DNA of 64,000 nt from Paraburkholderia oxyphila NBRC 105797 (GTDB taxonomy: Bacteria; Pseudomonadota; Gammaproteobacteria; Burkholderiales; Burkholderiaceae), in the NCBI RefSeq assembly GCF_000685075.1, contig NZ_BAYD01000039.1:24713-88712 (forward strand). Reading direction: 5' to 3'. The number at the start of each line of letters is the position of its first letter. The stretch's first letter is position 1. Position numbers and translations under genes: made by a program. Below the pieces are notes generated by a model, which worked only from the letters and a program-made list of their open reading frames with translations, made no database searches and was not told where the DNA came from. This document shows, piece by piece, positions 44,293 to 53,196 of the stretch.

Positions 44293-44311
44293 CGACGAAG
44301 GCCCGCCTGAC

Positions 44312-44347
44312 GCAAGTCGCGCAAGTCGCGCAAGTCGCGCAAGTCGC
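44312..44347 (+). repeat. Tandem repeat, 4 x 9 bp (GCAAGTCGC)
   Basis: Four exact copies of GCAAGTCGC in the 163-bp convergent gap after the ABC binding-protein gene. It does not lie in a supported gene. Confidence 0.85.
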
Positions 44348-44455
44348 GCGATCGGCCGGTCGTCCGACTCGCGCGAGCCGGCCACGATCGTCGGGGCTGC
44401 CGCGTGACCGGCTTGCGCTGCGTCGAACCTGCCGCGCGCCAGTCAGGCGGCAGAC

Positions 44456-45853
44456 TCACTGACGCAACGCGGCCTCCATCGCCTGCGCGATCCCCAGCAC
44501 GCGCGCATCGGCCAGCGCGAGGCCCGCAACGCTGATCCCCACCGGCGCTTCGCCAGCAGGGGTGCAAGGCAGTGACACTGCGCAGCCGTCCAGAAAGTTC
44601 ACGATCGAGGGGTTGCGCAGCACCAGCGCGTTGGTGGCCGCAAAGTGTGCCGCATCGGCTTGAAGCGCGTCGATGGCGGGCGGCACGATCGGCACGGTTG
44701 GCATGAGGAAGGCGTCGAAGCCCGCGAGCGCGGCGCGCGCTTGCGCGATGGCGTCGGCGCGTGCCGCGAGCAGGTCGAGGTAGTCGGCGGCGCTTGCCGC
44801 TTCGCCGTGGCGGATGCGGGCGAGCACGCGCGGGTCGTAGCGCTCCGCCTGGCTGGGCAGGCGCGCGCGGTGCGCCGCGTAGGCCTCGATCGGCGAGAAA
44901 CCGTAGCGGTTGAGGGTCGGGAGCGTGTCGAGCACGGGCAGGCGCAGCGGTACGAGCTGCGCACCCGCGCGAGACAGGCGCGCGAGCGCCGCGTCCCAGG
45001 CCGCGCCAACCGTTGCATCCATGCCGTCGGTCACGTAGTTCGAGAGCACGGCAAGCCGCGCGCCGTCGAGCGTCGCGCGCGGCCAGTGCGGCACGGCGGC
45101 CTCGAGCGCCGCGTCGGTATCGGCTTGCGCGGCCAGCACACGGTCCAGCAGCGCACAGCAGGCCACGCTCGGCGCGATCGCGCCCGTGGTGTCGAGCGTC
45201 GTCGAAAGCGCGAGCATGCCCGCGGTGGGGATGCGCCGCGCGGTCGGCTTGAAGCCGGTCAGGCCGCAGAACGCGGCGGGAATGCGCAGCGAGCCGCCCG
45301 TGTCGCTGCCGAGGCCCGCCGCCGCCATGCCTTGCGCCACTGACGCCGCCGCGCCCGACGAGGAGCCGCCCGCCACGCGCGGGGTATCGGCATCTGGACG
45401 CCATGGCGAGCGCGGCGTGCCGTGCCACGGATTGAGCCCGAGCCCCGAGAACGCGAATTCACTCATGTTGGTGCGGCCGATCAACACCGCGCCGGCGCGG
45501 CGCAGGCGGGCCACGGCAGGCGCGTCGGCGGAAGCGTGCGGGGCGTCGGCGAGCACGCGCGAACCGGCGCGCGTGGACTGGCCCGCCACGTCGAAGAGAT
45601 CCTTGATCGATACCGGCAAGCCGGCGAGCGGCGAGAGCTTGACGCCGGCGCGGCGCAACGCGTCCTGCGCCTCGGCCTGGCAGCGGGCGCCTTCGGTATC
45701 GACTTCACAGAACGCGTGAGCGCCGTTGCCGCCATCGGTGGCGATGCGCTCGAGCGCGGTCTCGACGAGCGCGCGGCTCGTGGTAGCGCCGGCGTCGAGC
45801 GCGGCGGCGAGTTGCTCGAGCGGTGCAGCGGGCGGGAAAGTCATCTGCGGCAT
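44456..45853 (-). CDS. Amidase (amidase-signature family)
   Basis: 465 residues with the Ser-cisSer-Lys catalytic triad region: Lys in PVSIKDLFDVAG, AGGSSSGAAASVAQGMA, and the nucleophile segment GLGSDTGGSLRIPAAFCGLTGFKPT. The family hydrolyses amides, carbamates or hydrazides. It is the last gene of a minus-strand operon with DUF2848, MFS and EthD-like genes, suggesting that the substrate is imported by the MFS protein and cut here. Confidence 0.9.
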   Translation of the reverse strand: MPQMTFPPAAPLEQLAAALDAGATTSRALVETALERIATDGGNGAHAFCEVDTEGARCQAEAQDALRRAGVKLSPLAGLPVSIKDLFDVAGQSTRAGSRVLADAPHASADAPAVARLRRAGAVLIGRTNMSEFAFSGLGLNPWHGTPRSPWRPDADTPRVAGGSSSGAAASVAQGMAAAGLGSDTGGSLRIPAAFCGLTGFKPTARRIPTAGMLALSTTLDTTGAIAPSVACCALLDRVLAAQADTDAALEAAVPHWPRATLDGARLAVLSNYVTDGMDATVGAAWDAALARLSRAGAQLVPLRLPVLDTLPTLNRYGFSPIEAYAAHRARLPSQAERYDPRVLARIRHGEAASAADYLDLLAARADAIAQARAALAGFDAFLMPTVPIVPPAIDALQADAAHFAATNALVLRNPSIVNFLDGCAVSLPCTPAGEAPVGISVAGLALADARVLGIAQAMEAALRQ

Positions 45854-45913
45854 GGTATGGGATGCGTTTGAAGGGAGGGATGGGCGCGTCGAATGCGCAC
45901 GCGCGATTCGAGT

Positions 45914-46657
45914 TCAGGCGACGACCGGCAGCGCGCGCACGCTGTAGCGCTGGCGCAGGCTGCGGCCCAGCACCGGATCGTGCAGCTCCATCTCGAAGGC
46001 GTCGCCAGAGGTCATCGCCGCGAGCTCGCCGTGCACGGCGAGCGTGCCGCTGAACATCGCGCAGCGCGCGGGCAGCGAGCCTTCGAGAGCTTCGTGCGCG
46101 TCGTTCTTTGCGTGCGCGCCTTCCGTCTGCGCATAGCCGCGCCAGAGCGCCGGTGGCGGCAGCAGGCCGTCCACCGCGCCGCGCTGGTAGGGGCGCGCGT
46201 TGCCGTTCGCGTCCACGACCGTGGCGCGCATCTGCAACTGGTCCCAGTGCGCGGCCACGTCGGCATAGCGCCAGGCCTCGCGTGCGAGCGGCTTCGCGCA
46301 GACCTGCTTGGAGACCGCGACGCTATAGGCCTCCGCCTTGCGGTCCGTGTGGTCGGAGCCGATCGTGACCAGCGTGCCGAGCAGGCTGTCGAGCAGCACG
46401 CATTCGACTTCGCCGCTCGTGTGCGTGCCGAGCACCTCGACGGTTTCGGCCTGCGTGAGCTGGCTGGCGGCCACGCGATAGAAGCACGGCGTGCTCGTGG
46501 GCGGGGCGACGCCCAGGGCGGCGAGCTCGTCGATATGGGCCTGAATGGCCTGCGCGTCGCGGCCGGCCCAGCCCGCGATCACGAGCGTGTCGATCTCGAC
46601 AGGCAGCGTCGTGGCGGCTTCGTTCAGGGGGAAAACGGTCAGGGAAAGCGTGGTCAT
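45914..46657 (-). CDS. DUF2848-family protein
   Basis: 247 residues. IVAGW-like LVIAGWAGRDAQAIQAHIDELAALGV near the start and VTIGSDHTDRKAEAYSVAVSKQ in the middle match the DUF2848 pattern; parts recall the fumarylacetoacetate hydrolase fold. Function is not established. It sits between the MFS transporter (12 bp away) and the amidase gene (60 bp) on one strand, an arrangement that suggests a shared catabolic role. Confidence 0.8.
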   Translation of the reverse strand: MTTLSLTVFPLNEAATTLPVEIDTLVIAGWAGRDAQAIQAHIDELAALGVAPPTSTPCFYRVAASQLTQAETVEVLGTHTSGEVECVLLDSLLGTLVTIGSDHTDRKAEAYSVAVSKQVCAKPLAREAWRYADVAAHWDQLQMRATVVDANGNARPYQRGAVDGLLPPPALWRGYAQTEGAHAKNDAHEALEGSLPARCAMFSGTLAVHGELAAMTSGDAFEMELHDPVLGRSLRQRYSVRALPVVA

Positions 46658-46669
46658 GTTCTTGCTCTC

Positions 46670-47980
46670 TTACTCTTCAAGGGGACGGCGCGCGGTTTCG
46701 CGGGCTGCAAGGAGCGCGAGCGCGGTGACGGCAAGCGCGCCGCTCACATAGAGCGACACGGCCGTGGTGCTGTGCCAGCTGCGAAACAGCGCGACGATGA
46801 TGAGCGGGGCGAAGCCGCCGCCGAGAATGCCTGCGAGCGTATAGGCGAGCGAGGAGCCTGCATAACGCACGCGAGTCGGGAACTGTTCGGTGACGAAGGC
46901 CGCCTGCGGGCCGTACATCACGGCGTGGATCACGAGGCCGATCATGACCGCGAGCACGATCAGTACGGGCTGCGAAGTATTGACGAGCGAAAAGAAGCCG
47001 AAGGCCCAGACGATGGCGGCCAGCACCCCGCCCAGATAGACGGGGCGGCGCCCGAAGCGGTCCGAGAGCGCGCCGAAGATCGGCACGGTCAAGGCATTGC
47101 AGGCCGTGCCCGCAAGCACGGCACCGAGCGCGAGCGAGCGCGAAAGATTGAGCACCGTGGTCACGTAGGTGAGGGTGAACACCACGAGCAGCGCGTAGAG
47201 CACGTCGGAGCCGATTCGCGCGCCGCCGGCCACGAGCAGGCGCCGCCAGTGCTGCGAAAACACCTCGACCACGGGCACCTTGGCTTGCGCGTGCGACTCG
47301 CTGAGCTTTTCGAATTGCGGCGTCTCGCCCACGCTGCTGCGCACCCACAGGCCGAAGATCACCAGCAGCAGGCTCGCGATGAACGGCACGCGCCAGCCCC
47401 ACGAGAGAAAGTCGCTCGACGAGAGTGCGAGCGTGATGAGCGCGATGAAGCCGGTGCCGAGCAGCGTGCCGAACGAGGGCCCCACTTGCGCCCACGAGGC
47501 GTTCAGCCCGCGCTTGTTCTGATCGCCATGCTCGACGGCGAGCAGCACGGCGCCGGCCCACTCGCCGCCCAGCGCGATGCCTTGCACGAAGCGCAGGGTC
47601 ACGAGCAGGATCGGGCTCAGGATGCCGGCGCTCGCGTAGGTGGGCAGCACGCCCATCAGCGCGGTGGTGAGGCCCATGAGGACGAGCGTGATCATGAGCA
47701 CGGCGCGGCGCCCCACGCGGTCGCCGAGATTGCCGAAGACCAGGCCGCCGAGCGGGCGCGAGACATAGCCCACGGCATAGGTCGAGAACGCGAGCAGCGT
47801 GCCCGCGAGCGGATCGACCGAGGGAAAGAACAGGTGATTGAAGACCAGCGCGGCGAGCGTGTTGTAGACGGTGAAGTCGTACCACTCCAGCGACGTGCCG
47901 ATCATGCTGGCTGTGGCGAGGCGTCCGCGGCCCGCGCGCGGGCGCTCGAGCGTGGATGAGGTCTGGGCGAGAGCGTTCAT
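46670..47980 (-). CDS. MFS transporter, MHS family
   Basis: 436 residues and 12 membrane segments. It has TSLEWYDFTVYNTLAALVFNHLFFP, the loop NLGDRVGRRAVLMITLVLMG and RFVQGIALGGEWAGAVLLAVE, characteristic of shikimate/alpha-ketoglutarate-type metabolite-proton symporters. It lies inside an operon with the EthD-like, DUF2848 and amidase genes, so it probably imports their substrate. Confidence 0.9.
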   Translation of the reverse strand: MNALAQTSSTLERPRAGRGRLATASMIGTSLEWYDFTVYNTLAALVFNHLFFPSVDPLAGTLLAFSTYAVGYVSRPLGGLVFGNLGDRVGRRAVLMITLVLMGLTTALMGVLPTYASAGILSPILLVTLRFVQGIALGGEWAGAVLLAVEHGDQNKRGLNASWAQVGPSFGTLLGTGFIALITLALSSSDFLSWGWRVPFIASLLLVIFGLWVRSSVGETPQFEKLSESHAQAKVPVVEVFSQHWRRLLVAGGARIGSDVLYALLVVFTLTYVTTVLNLSRSLALGAVLAGTACNALTVPIFGALSDRFGRRPVYLGGVLAAIVWAFGFFSLVNTSQPVLIVLAVMIGLVIHAVMYGPQAAFVTEQFPTRVRYAGSSLAYTLAGILGGGFAPLIIVALFRSWHSTTAVSLYVSGALAVTALALLAARETARRPLEE

Positions 47981-48118
47981 CGGGTTCTCCAGGGGAAACG
48001 CGCGGCGCGCACTGTGCGCCGGGGTGTGTCTCGTGCTCGTTGTTCTGCTTGTCGCTTGGTCGGCCAGTTCGCGCGGCGGCGTGCGAGCTGGCCTGCTCGA
48101 TCGTTCGCGCGCGCTCGT

Positions 48119-48769
48119 TCAGGCCGCGAGGCGCCAGAGCATGTCGAAGGTGCGCACGGATGCTGCTGCGTCGCTCGCCAGCATGGCGAGGCGCTCGGCC
48201 GCGCCGCGCGCGGCGGCGTTCGAGCTGCCTTCCACGATGACGAGCGCATCCTGTGTTGCCTCGGCGGCCGCGCCGTCGCGCGTGGCGAGCGGGGCGGAAA
48301 GCGAGGCATCGGTGACGAACACGCGCACGGCATGGATGCCGGGCGTTTGCGTGGCGGCTTGCGCTTCGTTGCGCCAGGCCGTGGCGGCCACGCTGTGCGG
48401 CGGCGCGACAAAGATGGCTGCATGGCCGCCTTCACCGGCGCCGGCCTCGAAGGCGAGCTCACCCACGCGGCGCTGCGTGTCGCTCATGCGCGCGAAATTG
48501 CGCATCGACCAGTCGGTTTGCAGCGTGAAGGCCTGGCGATAGGCGTCGCTGCGGAATACGTCGAGCGATGCCGTGACGTAGAGCGCGAGATAGCGGCGCG
48601 CGCTGCCGTCATTGGCGAGAAAGCGACGGGCGTGGCGAAAGCCCGGAATCGCCACGCGCTCCTGCATGTGCTCGCGGTCGTACCACGCGTTGAAGTCGGC
48701 TTCGGTGTGCGGATCGGTGTCGGTCCAGATGCAGAGTTGGCCGGCCGGGGCGCCCGTGGGATGGCTCAT
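48119..48769 (-). CDS. EthD/DUF4286-like dimeric alpha-beta barrel protein
   Basis: 216 residues. The N-terminal part reads LCIWTDTDPHTEADFNAWYDREHMQERVAIPGFRHARRF, the W-x3-EH..R...PGF pattern seen in EthD-like and DUF4286 ferredoxin-fold proteins. The second half may repeat the fold. Its role is unknown; related small barrels act on or bind catabolic intermediates. ATG 48769 follows AGGA. It is the first gene after the LysR gene in the minus-strand operon. Confidence 0.7.
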   Translation of the reverse strand: MSHPTGAPAGQLCIWTDTDPHTEADFNAWYDREHMQERVAIPGFRHARRFLANDGSARRYLALYVTASLDVFRSDAYRQAFTLQTDWSMRNFARMSDTQRRVGELAFEAGAGEGGHAAIFVAPPHSVAATAWRNEAQAATQTPGIHAVRVFVTDASLSAPLATRDGAAAEATQDALVIVEGSSNAAARGAAERLAMLASDAAASVRTFDMLWRLAA

Positions 48770-48873
48770 CGTTGAATTCCTGCGCTGTGAATTGAAATTC
48801 GGACAAGCGCAGTTTGGCGAGCGGGCGGGGGTTCGGTCCAACAAGAAATAAAATACGCACCGACCAGGTTTTC

Positions 48874-49983
48874 TTATCGCTTACGGTTGCCGGCGGCTTT
48901 TGCGGTCCTGGCGCCCGTAGCGCCCTTCGTGGATTTCGCCGATTTCGCCGATTTCGTCGCGCTCGTGGCGCTCGTGGCGCTCGTGGCGCTCGTGGCGCTC
49001 GTGGCGTTCGTGGCGCTCGTCGTGCTCGTGGATTTCGCGGCCGCTGGCGCAGCGCCGCCCGCCTCGCGCGCGGACGGGCCTTCCAGTTCCGGGCCGAGCG
49101 CCGCCACGAACGCGCGCGCCTGTTCCGTCGCCAATTCGGCAATGCGCGCCGGCAACGGGTGGCTGTCCAGCCGGTGGCTCGCGACGAGTGGCAGCGGCGC
49201 GAACGCGCTTTCCACGTCCAGCACCTCGAGGGTGTGCTCGCGCAACTCGCGCTGGATGATGGCGGGCGGCAGGACGGCAACGCCGAAGCCGTCCGACACG
49301 AGGCGGATCATCGCGGCCACCGAACTGATGCAGTTGATGCGCACGGGGCGCTCCACGGCGCGCGCGAACGTGCGCTCGAGCGCGGTGTGCGGGCCCGAGT
49401 GGCGCGAGAAGCTGAGGATGGGCAAGGCCGCGAGCTGGGCAAGGTCGACGCGCGTGCCCGCGAGGCCCAGCGCGGGGCTCGCGACCCAGCGCATGGGGAA
49501 TTCGCACAGCGGGTGGTTGACGAAGTCGCGCTCGGGCAGCGCATCGGTCTGGAGGATCAGATCGACGGCGTCGGCGCGCAGCAATTGCACGAGATGGATC
49601 GTGGTGTCGCTCGTCACCTCGACTTCGAGATGCGGAAAGCGCTCGCGCACGCGCGCCATCAGCGCCGGAAACCAGCTGTGCACAATCGACTCGATCACGC
49701 CGATGCGGATCAGGCCCGCGTCGCCGCTCGCGTCTTCCACCTCGCGGCGCATTTCGTCGCCCAGACGCACGATGCGTTCGGCGTAAGCGAGCATCTTGCG
49801 GCCCGCGGGCGTGAGCGTGGCCGAGCGCGAGTTGCGGTCGAACAGGCGCACGCCAAAGGTTTCCTCGAGCGAGGCGATGCGGCTCGATACGGCGGCTTGG
49901 GTCGTGTGCAGCTTCTCGGCGGTGAGGCGGAAGTTCTGCAGGCGGGCGAGCCAGATGAAGGTCTCGAGAAACCGGATGTTCAT
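48874..49983 (-). CDS. LysR-family regulator with repeat-built C-terminal tail
   Basis: 369 residues; ordinary LysR proteins have about 300. The helix-turn-helix (NIRFLETFIWLARLQNFRLTAEKLHTTQAAVSSRIASLEE) and effector domain are normal up to about residue 300. The extra 60 residues are a low-complexity tail, AT/S-rich then K/S/A-rich, encoded by 9-bp tandem repeats, giving a positively charged C-terminus (TAKAAGNRKR). It probably controls the operon downstream on the same strand. Confidence 0.88.
   Translation of the reverse strand: MNIRFLETFIWLARLQNFRLTAEKLHTTQAAVSSRIASLEETFGVRLFDRNSRSATLTPAGRKMLAYAERIVRLGDEMRREVEDASGDAGLIRIGVIESIVHSWFPALMARVRERFPHLEVEVTSDTTIHLVQLLRADAVDLILQTDALPERDFVNHPLCEFPMRWVASPALGLAGTRVDLAQLAALPILSFSRHSGPHTALERTFARAVERPVRINCISSVAAMIRLVSDGFGVAVLPPAIIQRELREHTLEVLDVESAFAPLPLVASHRLDSHPLPARIAELATEQARAFVAALGPELEGPSAREAGGAAPAAAKSTSTTSATNATSATSATSATSATSATKSAKSAKSTKGATGARTAKAAGNRKR
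48932..49032 (-). repeat. In-frame 9-bp tandem repeats inside the LysR gene
   Basis: On the plus strand GATTTCGCC appears three times (48932-48958, last copy degenerate). GCTCGTGGC appears five times exactly (48961-49005) and then in three degenerate copies to 49032. Because the period is 9 bp, copy-number change keeps the frame and only lengthens or shortens the tail. Confidence 0.9.
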
Positions 49984-50101
49984 GGGTTTCGGCTGGGCTG
50001 TAGTAAGTAGTCGCGAACGGCCATGATATCGCGCCCTTTATCCAGGTCATTCCCTGGTGCCCTTGACTTTCACGTCTTCCAATCACATCATCCTATATAG
50101 A

Positions 50102-50121
50102 ATCATTCTTAAAGGAATGAT
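50102..50121. promoter_or_regulatory. Inverted repeat in the LysR / transglycosylase divergent gap
   Basis: ATCATTC-N6-GAATGAT, two perfect 7-bp arms, in the 248-bp gap between the divergent genes. It could be an operator for either. Confidence 0.35.
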
Positions 50122-50231
50122 CGTAAGATGAATGATGTGGTTGTGAGGACACTATATCGCCGAATGGCAGCGCTTTCAGAAGCTGGGAAATGCGCTCGGT
50201 GTGGCGGTATGCATTGTCGGGAACATGGATC

Positions 50232-50834
50232 ATGTATGCGAAGCTGAAACGGGATCTGGGTGATTGGCCACGCGCAATGGCGTATCGCCTGGGCAGTATT
50301 ATTTTCGCGGTGGCAATCGTGATCTTCGGATCGCAAGCGGAACTGTGTTATGGCGCAGACGCGCCGGCCTGGGCGGCGCCCAATCACGCTTTCGACGTGC
50401 CGCAAGAAAGCGCGCCCACTGCGGAGGAAATCGCAAATTTTGTGAATGCCCGCTTCCATATAGGCTTGCACAGCGCCCTGGAAATCGGTCACGCGGTGCT
50501 CAACGCCGCCAGGCGCTACACCATCTCGCCATTGTTATTGCTTGCCGTGATCGCGGTGGAATCCAGTTTTGACCGATTCGCGGTCAGTGTGGTTGGCGCG
50601 AGAGGTCTCATGCAGGTGTTGCCGTCCCAGCATAGAGATCTTGTCCTTCGCGCATCCGATTTGAACGACGCGCGCACGAACGTCCGCATTGGGTCTGCCA
50701 TTCTGCAAGACTACATAAGAGCGTCGGATGGCAACCTCGACGACGCTTTATATCGCTATAGCGGCGGCGCCAAGGACTATGCGCGACGCGTGGTCGATCA
50801 CATGAGCATGATGAAGGCGGAGTTCGGTTTGTAG
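50232..50834 (+). CDS. Lytic transglycosylase (SLT domain)
   Basis: About 200 residues. A hydrophobic segment (LGSIIFAVAIVIFGSQAELCYG) near residues 20-41 acts as signal peptide or anchor. The SLT domain follows, with the catalytic Glu in LLAVIAVESSFDRFAVS and GARGLMQVLP, then YRYSGGAKDYARRV. These enzymes cleave peptidoglycan with formation of 1,6-anhydro-muramic acid. ATG 50232 places the hydrophobic segment properly; ATG 50190 would add 14 residues. It stands alone between two unrelated operons. Confidence 0.85.
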   Translation: MYAKLKRDLGDWPRAMAYRLGSIIFAVAIVIFGSQAELCYGADAPAWAAPNHAFDVPQESAPTAEEIANFVNARFHIGLHSALEIGHAVLNAARRYTISPLLLLAVIAVESSFDRFAVSVVGARGLMQVLPSQHRDLVLRASDLNDARTNVRIGSAILQDYIRASDGNLDDALYRYSGGAKDYARRVVDHMSMMKAEFGL

Positions 50835-50860
50835 GCGCTGTCTCCAGTCTCGATAGTGCG

Positions 50861-50879
50861 GGCCGGGTGGAACCCGGCC
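50861..50879. terminator. Hairpin between convergent genes
   Basis: GGCCGGGT pairs perfectly with ACCCGGCC around GGA, in the 65-bp gap between the transglycosylase and the FMN dehydrogenase. Only a weak T run follows on the plus strand. Confidence 0.5.
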
Positions 50880-50899
50880 GTCGAATTTGAGTATGCGCG

Positions 50900-52045
50900 C
50901 TAGTGCCGGGTTGACAGAATGTTCGCGTCCACGGCGTTGATATCCGTATAACCGCACAGTGCCATGGTGGTGTCGAGTTCACTCGCGATGACGTCGAGGC
51001 TCTTGCTGACACCTTCCTCTCCCATTGCCGCCAATCCGTACAGAAACGCGCGCCCGATCAACGTGCCGCGGGCGCCGAGCGCCACCGCCTTCAGCACATC
51101 CTGTCCCGTTCGAATGCCGCCATCGAGCCACACCTCGACGTGATTGCCCACGGCATCGACGACGGCGGGCAACGCCTTGATCGACGATATCGCGCCATCC
51201 AGTTGACGGCCTCCGTGATTGGATACCACGATGACGTCCGCACCGGCCTTCGCCGCATGCAATGCATCGGTCGGATCGAGAATGCCCTTGACGATCAATT
51301 TCCCGCCCCAGCGTTTTCGTACCCACTCGACATCGGCCCAGCCAAGGGTTGGGTCGAACTGGTCGTTGGTCCACGAACTGAGTGAGGACATGTCGGTCAC
51401 ACCCTCGACGTGGCCGACGATATTGCCGAAGTGGCGACGCCGGGTACGCGCCATCTGCATGCACCAGCGCGGCTTGCTCGCTATGTTCAGCAGGTTCGGC
51501 AGGGTAAGGCGAGGCGGCGTGGATAGACCATTCTTGATGTCTTTGTGGCGCTGGCCGCCGATCTGGAGATCCATCGTCAGCACCAGCGCGCTGCAACCTG
51601 CGGATTCGGCGCGGGCAATCAGGCGCTCCATGAACGCACGGTCGCGCATCATATAGAGCTGGAACCAGAACGGTCCCGGCGCGTTTTGCGCGACGTCCTC
51701 GATCGAACAGATGCTCATCGTCGACAAGGTGAACGGCACGCCGAACCGCTGTGCAGCCCGTGCAGCCAGGATTTCTCCATCGGCCCGCATCATCCCGGTC
51801 AGGCCGGTTGGCGCCAGCGCGACGGGCATCGCGACGCTGTGTCCTGCCATCGTCGTGCGCAGCGTGCGGTTTTCGATGTTGACGCCGACCCGCTGACGCA
51901 ACTTGATTGTCTGAAGATCGGCTTCGTTGGCGTGATAGGTCGACTCGGTATAGGACCCGGCGTCGACATAGTCATAGAACATGCGGGGGATACGCCCCTT
52001 TGCGAGGACGCGGAGATCTTCAATACAGGTGATTGGGACGGGCAT
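50900..52045 (-). CDS. lldD: FMN-dependent alpha-hydroxy-acid dehydrogenase (L-lactate type)
   Basis: 381 residues. The catalytic His lies in VVVSNHGGRQLDGA. FMN contacts are PVALAPTGLTGMM and LDGGIRTGQDVLKAVALGA, and the early segment is IPRMFYDYVDAGSYTEST. The family oxidises L-lactate, mandelate or glycolate and passes electrons to the membrane or oxygen. ATG 52045 follows TGGAG; the open frame to 52531 runs through the neighbouring LysR gene and is not used. L-lactate is the likeliest substrate but mandelate is possible. Confidence 0.9.
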   Translation of the reverse strand: MPVPITCIEDLRVLAKGRIPRMFYDYVDAGSYTESTYHANEADLQTIKLRQRVGVNIENRTLRTTMAGHSVAMPVALAPTGLTGMMRADGEILAARAAQRFGVPFTLSTMSICSIEDVAQNAPGPFWFQLYMMRDRAFMERLIARAESAGCSALVLTMDLQIGGQRHKDIKNGLSTPPRLTLPNLLNIASKPRWCMQMARTRRRHFGNIVGHVEGVTDMSSLSSWTNDQFDPTLGWADVEWVRKRWGGKLIVKGILDPTDALHAAKAGADVIVVSNHGGRQLDGAISSIKALPAVVDAVGNHVEVWLDGGIRTGQDVLKAVALGARGTLIGRAFLYGLAAMGEEGVSKSLDVIASELDTTMALCGYTDINAVDANILSTRH

Positions 52046-52107
52046 GGTGGCTCCAGAAGGTTGCACCGATGCTACCCATCCCCTTTGCCCTGACGTCGGA
52101 AATGTTG

Positions 52108-53022
52108 TCAGATCCGGCGCGAAAGAAATTCCGATGCTTCCTGGACCGCCCGCTCGCAAACGCCGACTAGCCATCTGGCAAATGCCGCCGCGGCTCCCTG
52201 CGACGCATGCGGCATCAGGCAATACGGGGTGGCGGGGCACACGACGCCGGGAAACAGGGGAACGAGCGTATCGTTCGCGAGCCAGTGATGTGCGAGCGCC
52301 GGGCTGCCGAGCGCGACGCCCTGGCCGCTGGCCGCCGCCTCCAGAAGGAGTCCGAGGTCCATCAATTTCGGGCCGCGCGCCGGCTCCGGCCAGTCGAGGT
52401 TCGCGGCGCGGAACCAGGGCGTCCAGTGTTCCAGCGAGGTGCGCAACAACGGCATCGAGGCAAGGTCCGCAGGTTCGTGGACAGGCCCGAGCCGTTGCAG
52501 CAGCGCAGGTGCAGCCAGTGGTGTGAGGCAATCGAGCATCAGCACCATGCCGCCGATGCTGAGCGGGTCCCCGCCGCGAATCCAGAGGTCAGCATCGGAC
52601 GCGGCTGTATCCGCGATGGGTGCGGTGAGCACGATCTCGAGTTCCAGTTCGGGATGCGCTGCCGTGAATGTCGCGAGGCGCGGCATGATGATCTGTCGCG
52701 CGAATGTCGGAGGCGAGCAAACGCGCAGTCGCTCCTTCTGGTCGCGGTGTTTCCGATGCAGCGGCATCTCGGCGAGCAGGCGCAGCGGGCTGCGCAACTG
52801 ATCCAGGTACTCTTTGCCGACCGGCGTCAACGTCAATGATTTTCCGCGGCGCACGAGCAGTTGCACGCCCAGCAGGTGTTCCACGGCGGCTACCCGCTTG
52901 GCGATGGCGCTGCCCGTCACGCAAAGTTCGTCCGCTGCCCGTTCGAAAGTGCCGTGGCGCGCGGCTGCCTCGAAGGCGAGCAGGCCATCGAGAGACGGGA
53001 GATGGAGGCGGGGCGTGGTCAT
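52108..53022 (-). CDS. LysR-family regulator, GcvA-like
   Basis: 304 residues. The helix-turn-helix reads LPSLDGLLAFEAAARHGTFERAADELCVTGSAIAKRVAAVEHLLG, the GcvA/AmpR subgroup form. It lies 62 bp upstream of the FMN dehydrogenase gene on the same strand and may be co-transcribed with it and regulate it. Confidence 0.9.
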   Translation of the reverse strand: MTTPRLHLPSLDGLLAFEAAARHGTFERAADELCVTGSAIAKRVAAVEHLLGVQLLVRRGKSLTLTPVGKEYLDQLRSPLRLLAEMPLHRKHRDQKERLRVCSPPTFARQIIMPRLATFTAAHPELELEIVLTAPIADTAASDADLWIRGGDPLSIGGMVLMLDCLTPLAAPALLQRLGPVHEPADLASMPLLRTSLEHWTPWFRAANLDWPEPARGPKLMDLGLLLEAAASGQGVALGSPALAHHWLANDTLVPLFPGVVCPATPYCLMPHASQGAAAAFARWLVGVCERAVQEASEFLSRRI

Positions 53023-53145
53023 TCGGATATTTTAAATGCAATGTCCGTACAGCCTGGCACAGGGGGCATGGAAGGTAGAAAGCATGGAGGTGCTTCCCTT
53101 CTATCGTGCGCAGACAAGCTCATCTAAGACATCCATTTTTTCGGC

Positions 53146-53186
53146 GTGCACGTTTGTGCACGTTTACATTCTCGTTTGTGCACGTT
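53146..53186. promoter_or_regulatory. Direct repeats of GTGCACGTT before the DeoR gene
   Basis: GTGCACGTT occurs three times (53146, 53156, 53178). The longer CGTTTGTGCACGTT is exact at 53151-53164 and 53173-53186, 22 bp apart or two helical turns. The last copy ends 11 bp before the ATG. This fits an autoregulatory DeoR operator. Confidence 0.55.
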
Positions 53187-53196
53187 ATCATGGGGC

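Noticed and set aside
45893..47959. A 688-codon plus-strand frame opposite the DUF2848 and MFS genes.
   Set aside because: Extremely Arg/His/Glu/Gly-rich, antisense to two recognisable proteins.
50128..50247. A 39-codon Cys-rich frame (with KCARCGGMHCREHGSC) just before and overlapping the lytic transglycosylase start.
   Set aside because: Weak ribosome site, overlap with the N-terminal coding region of the next gene, and no recognisable family.
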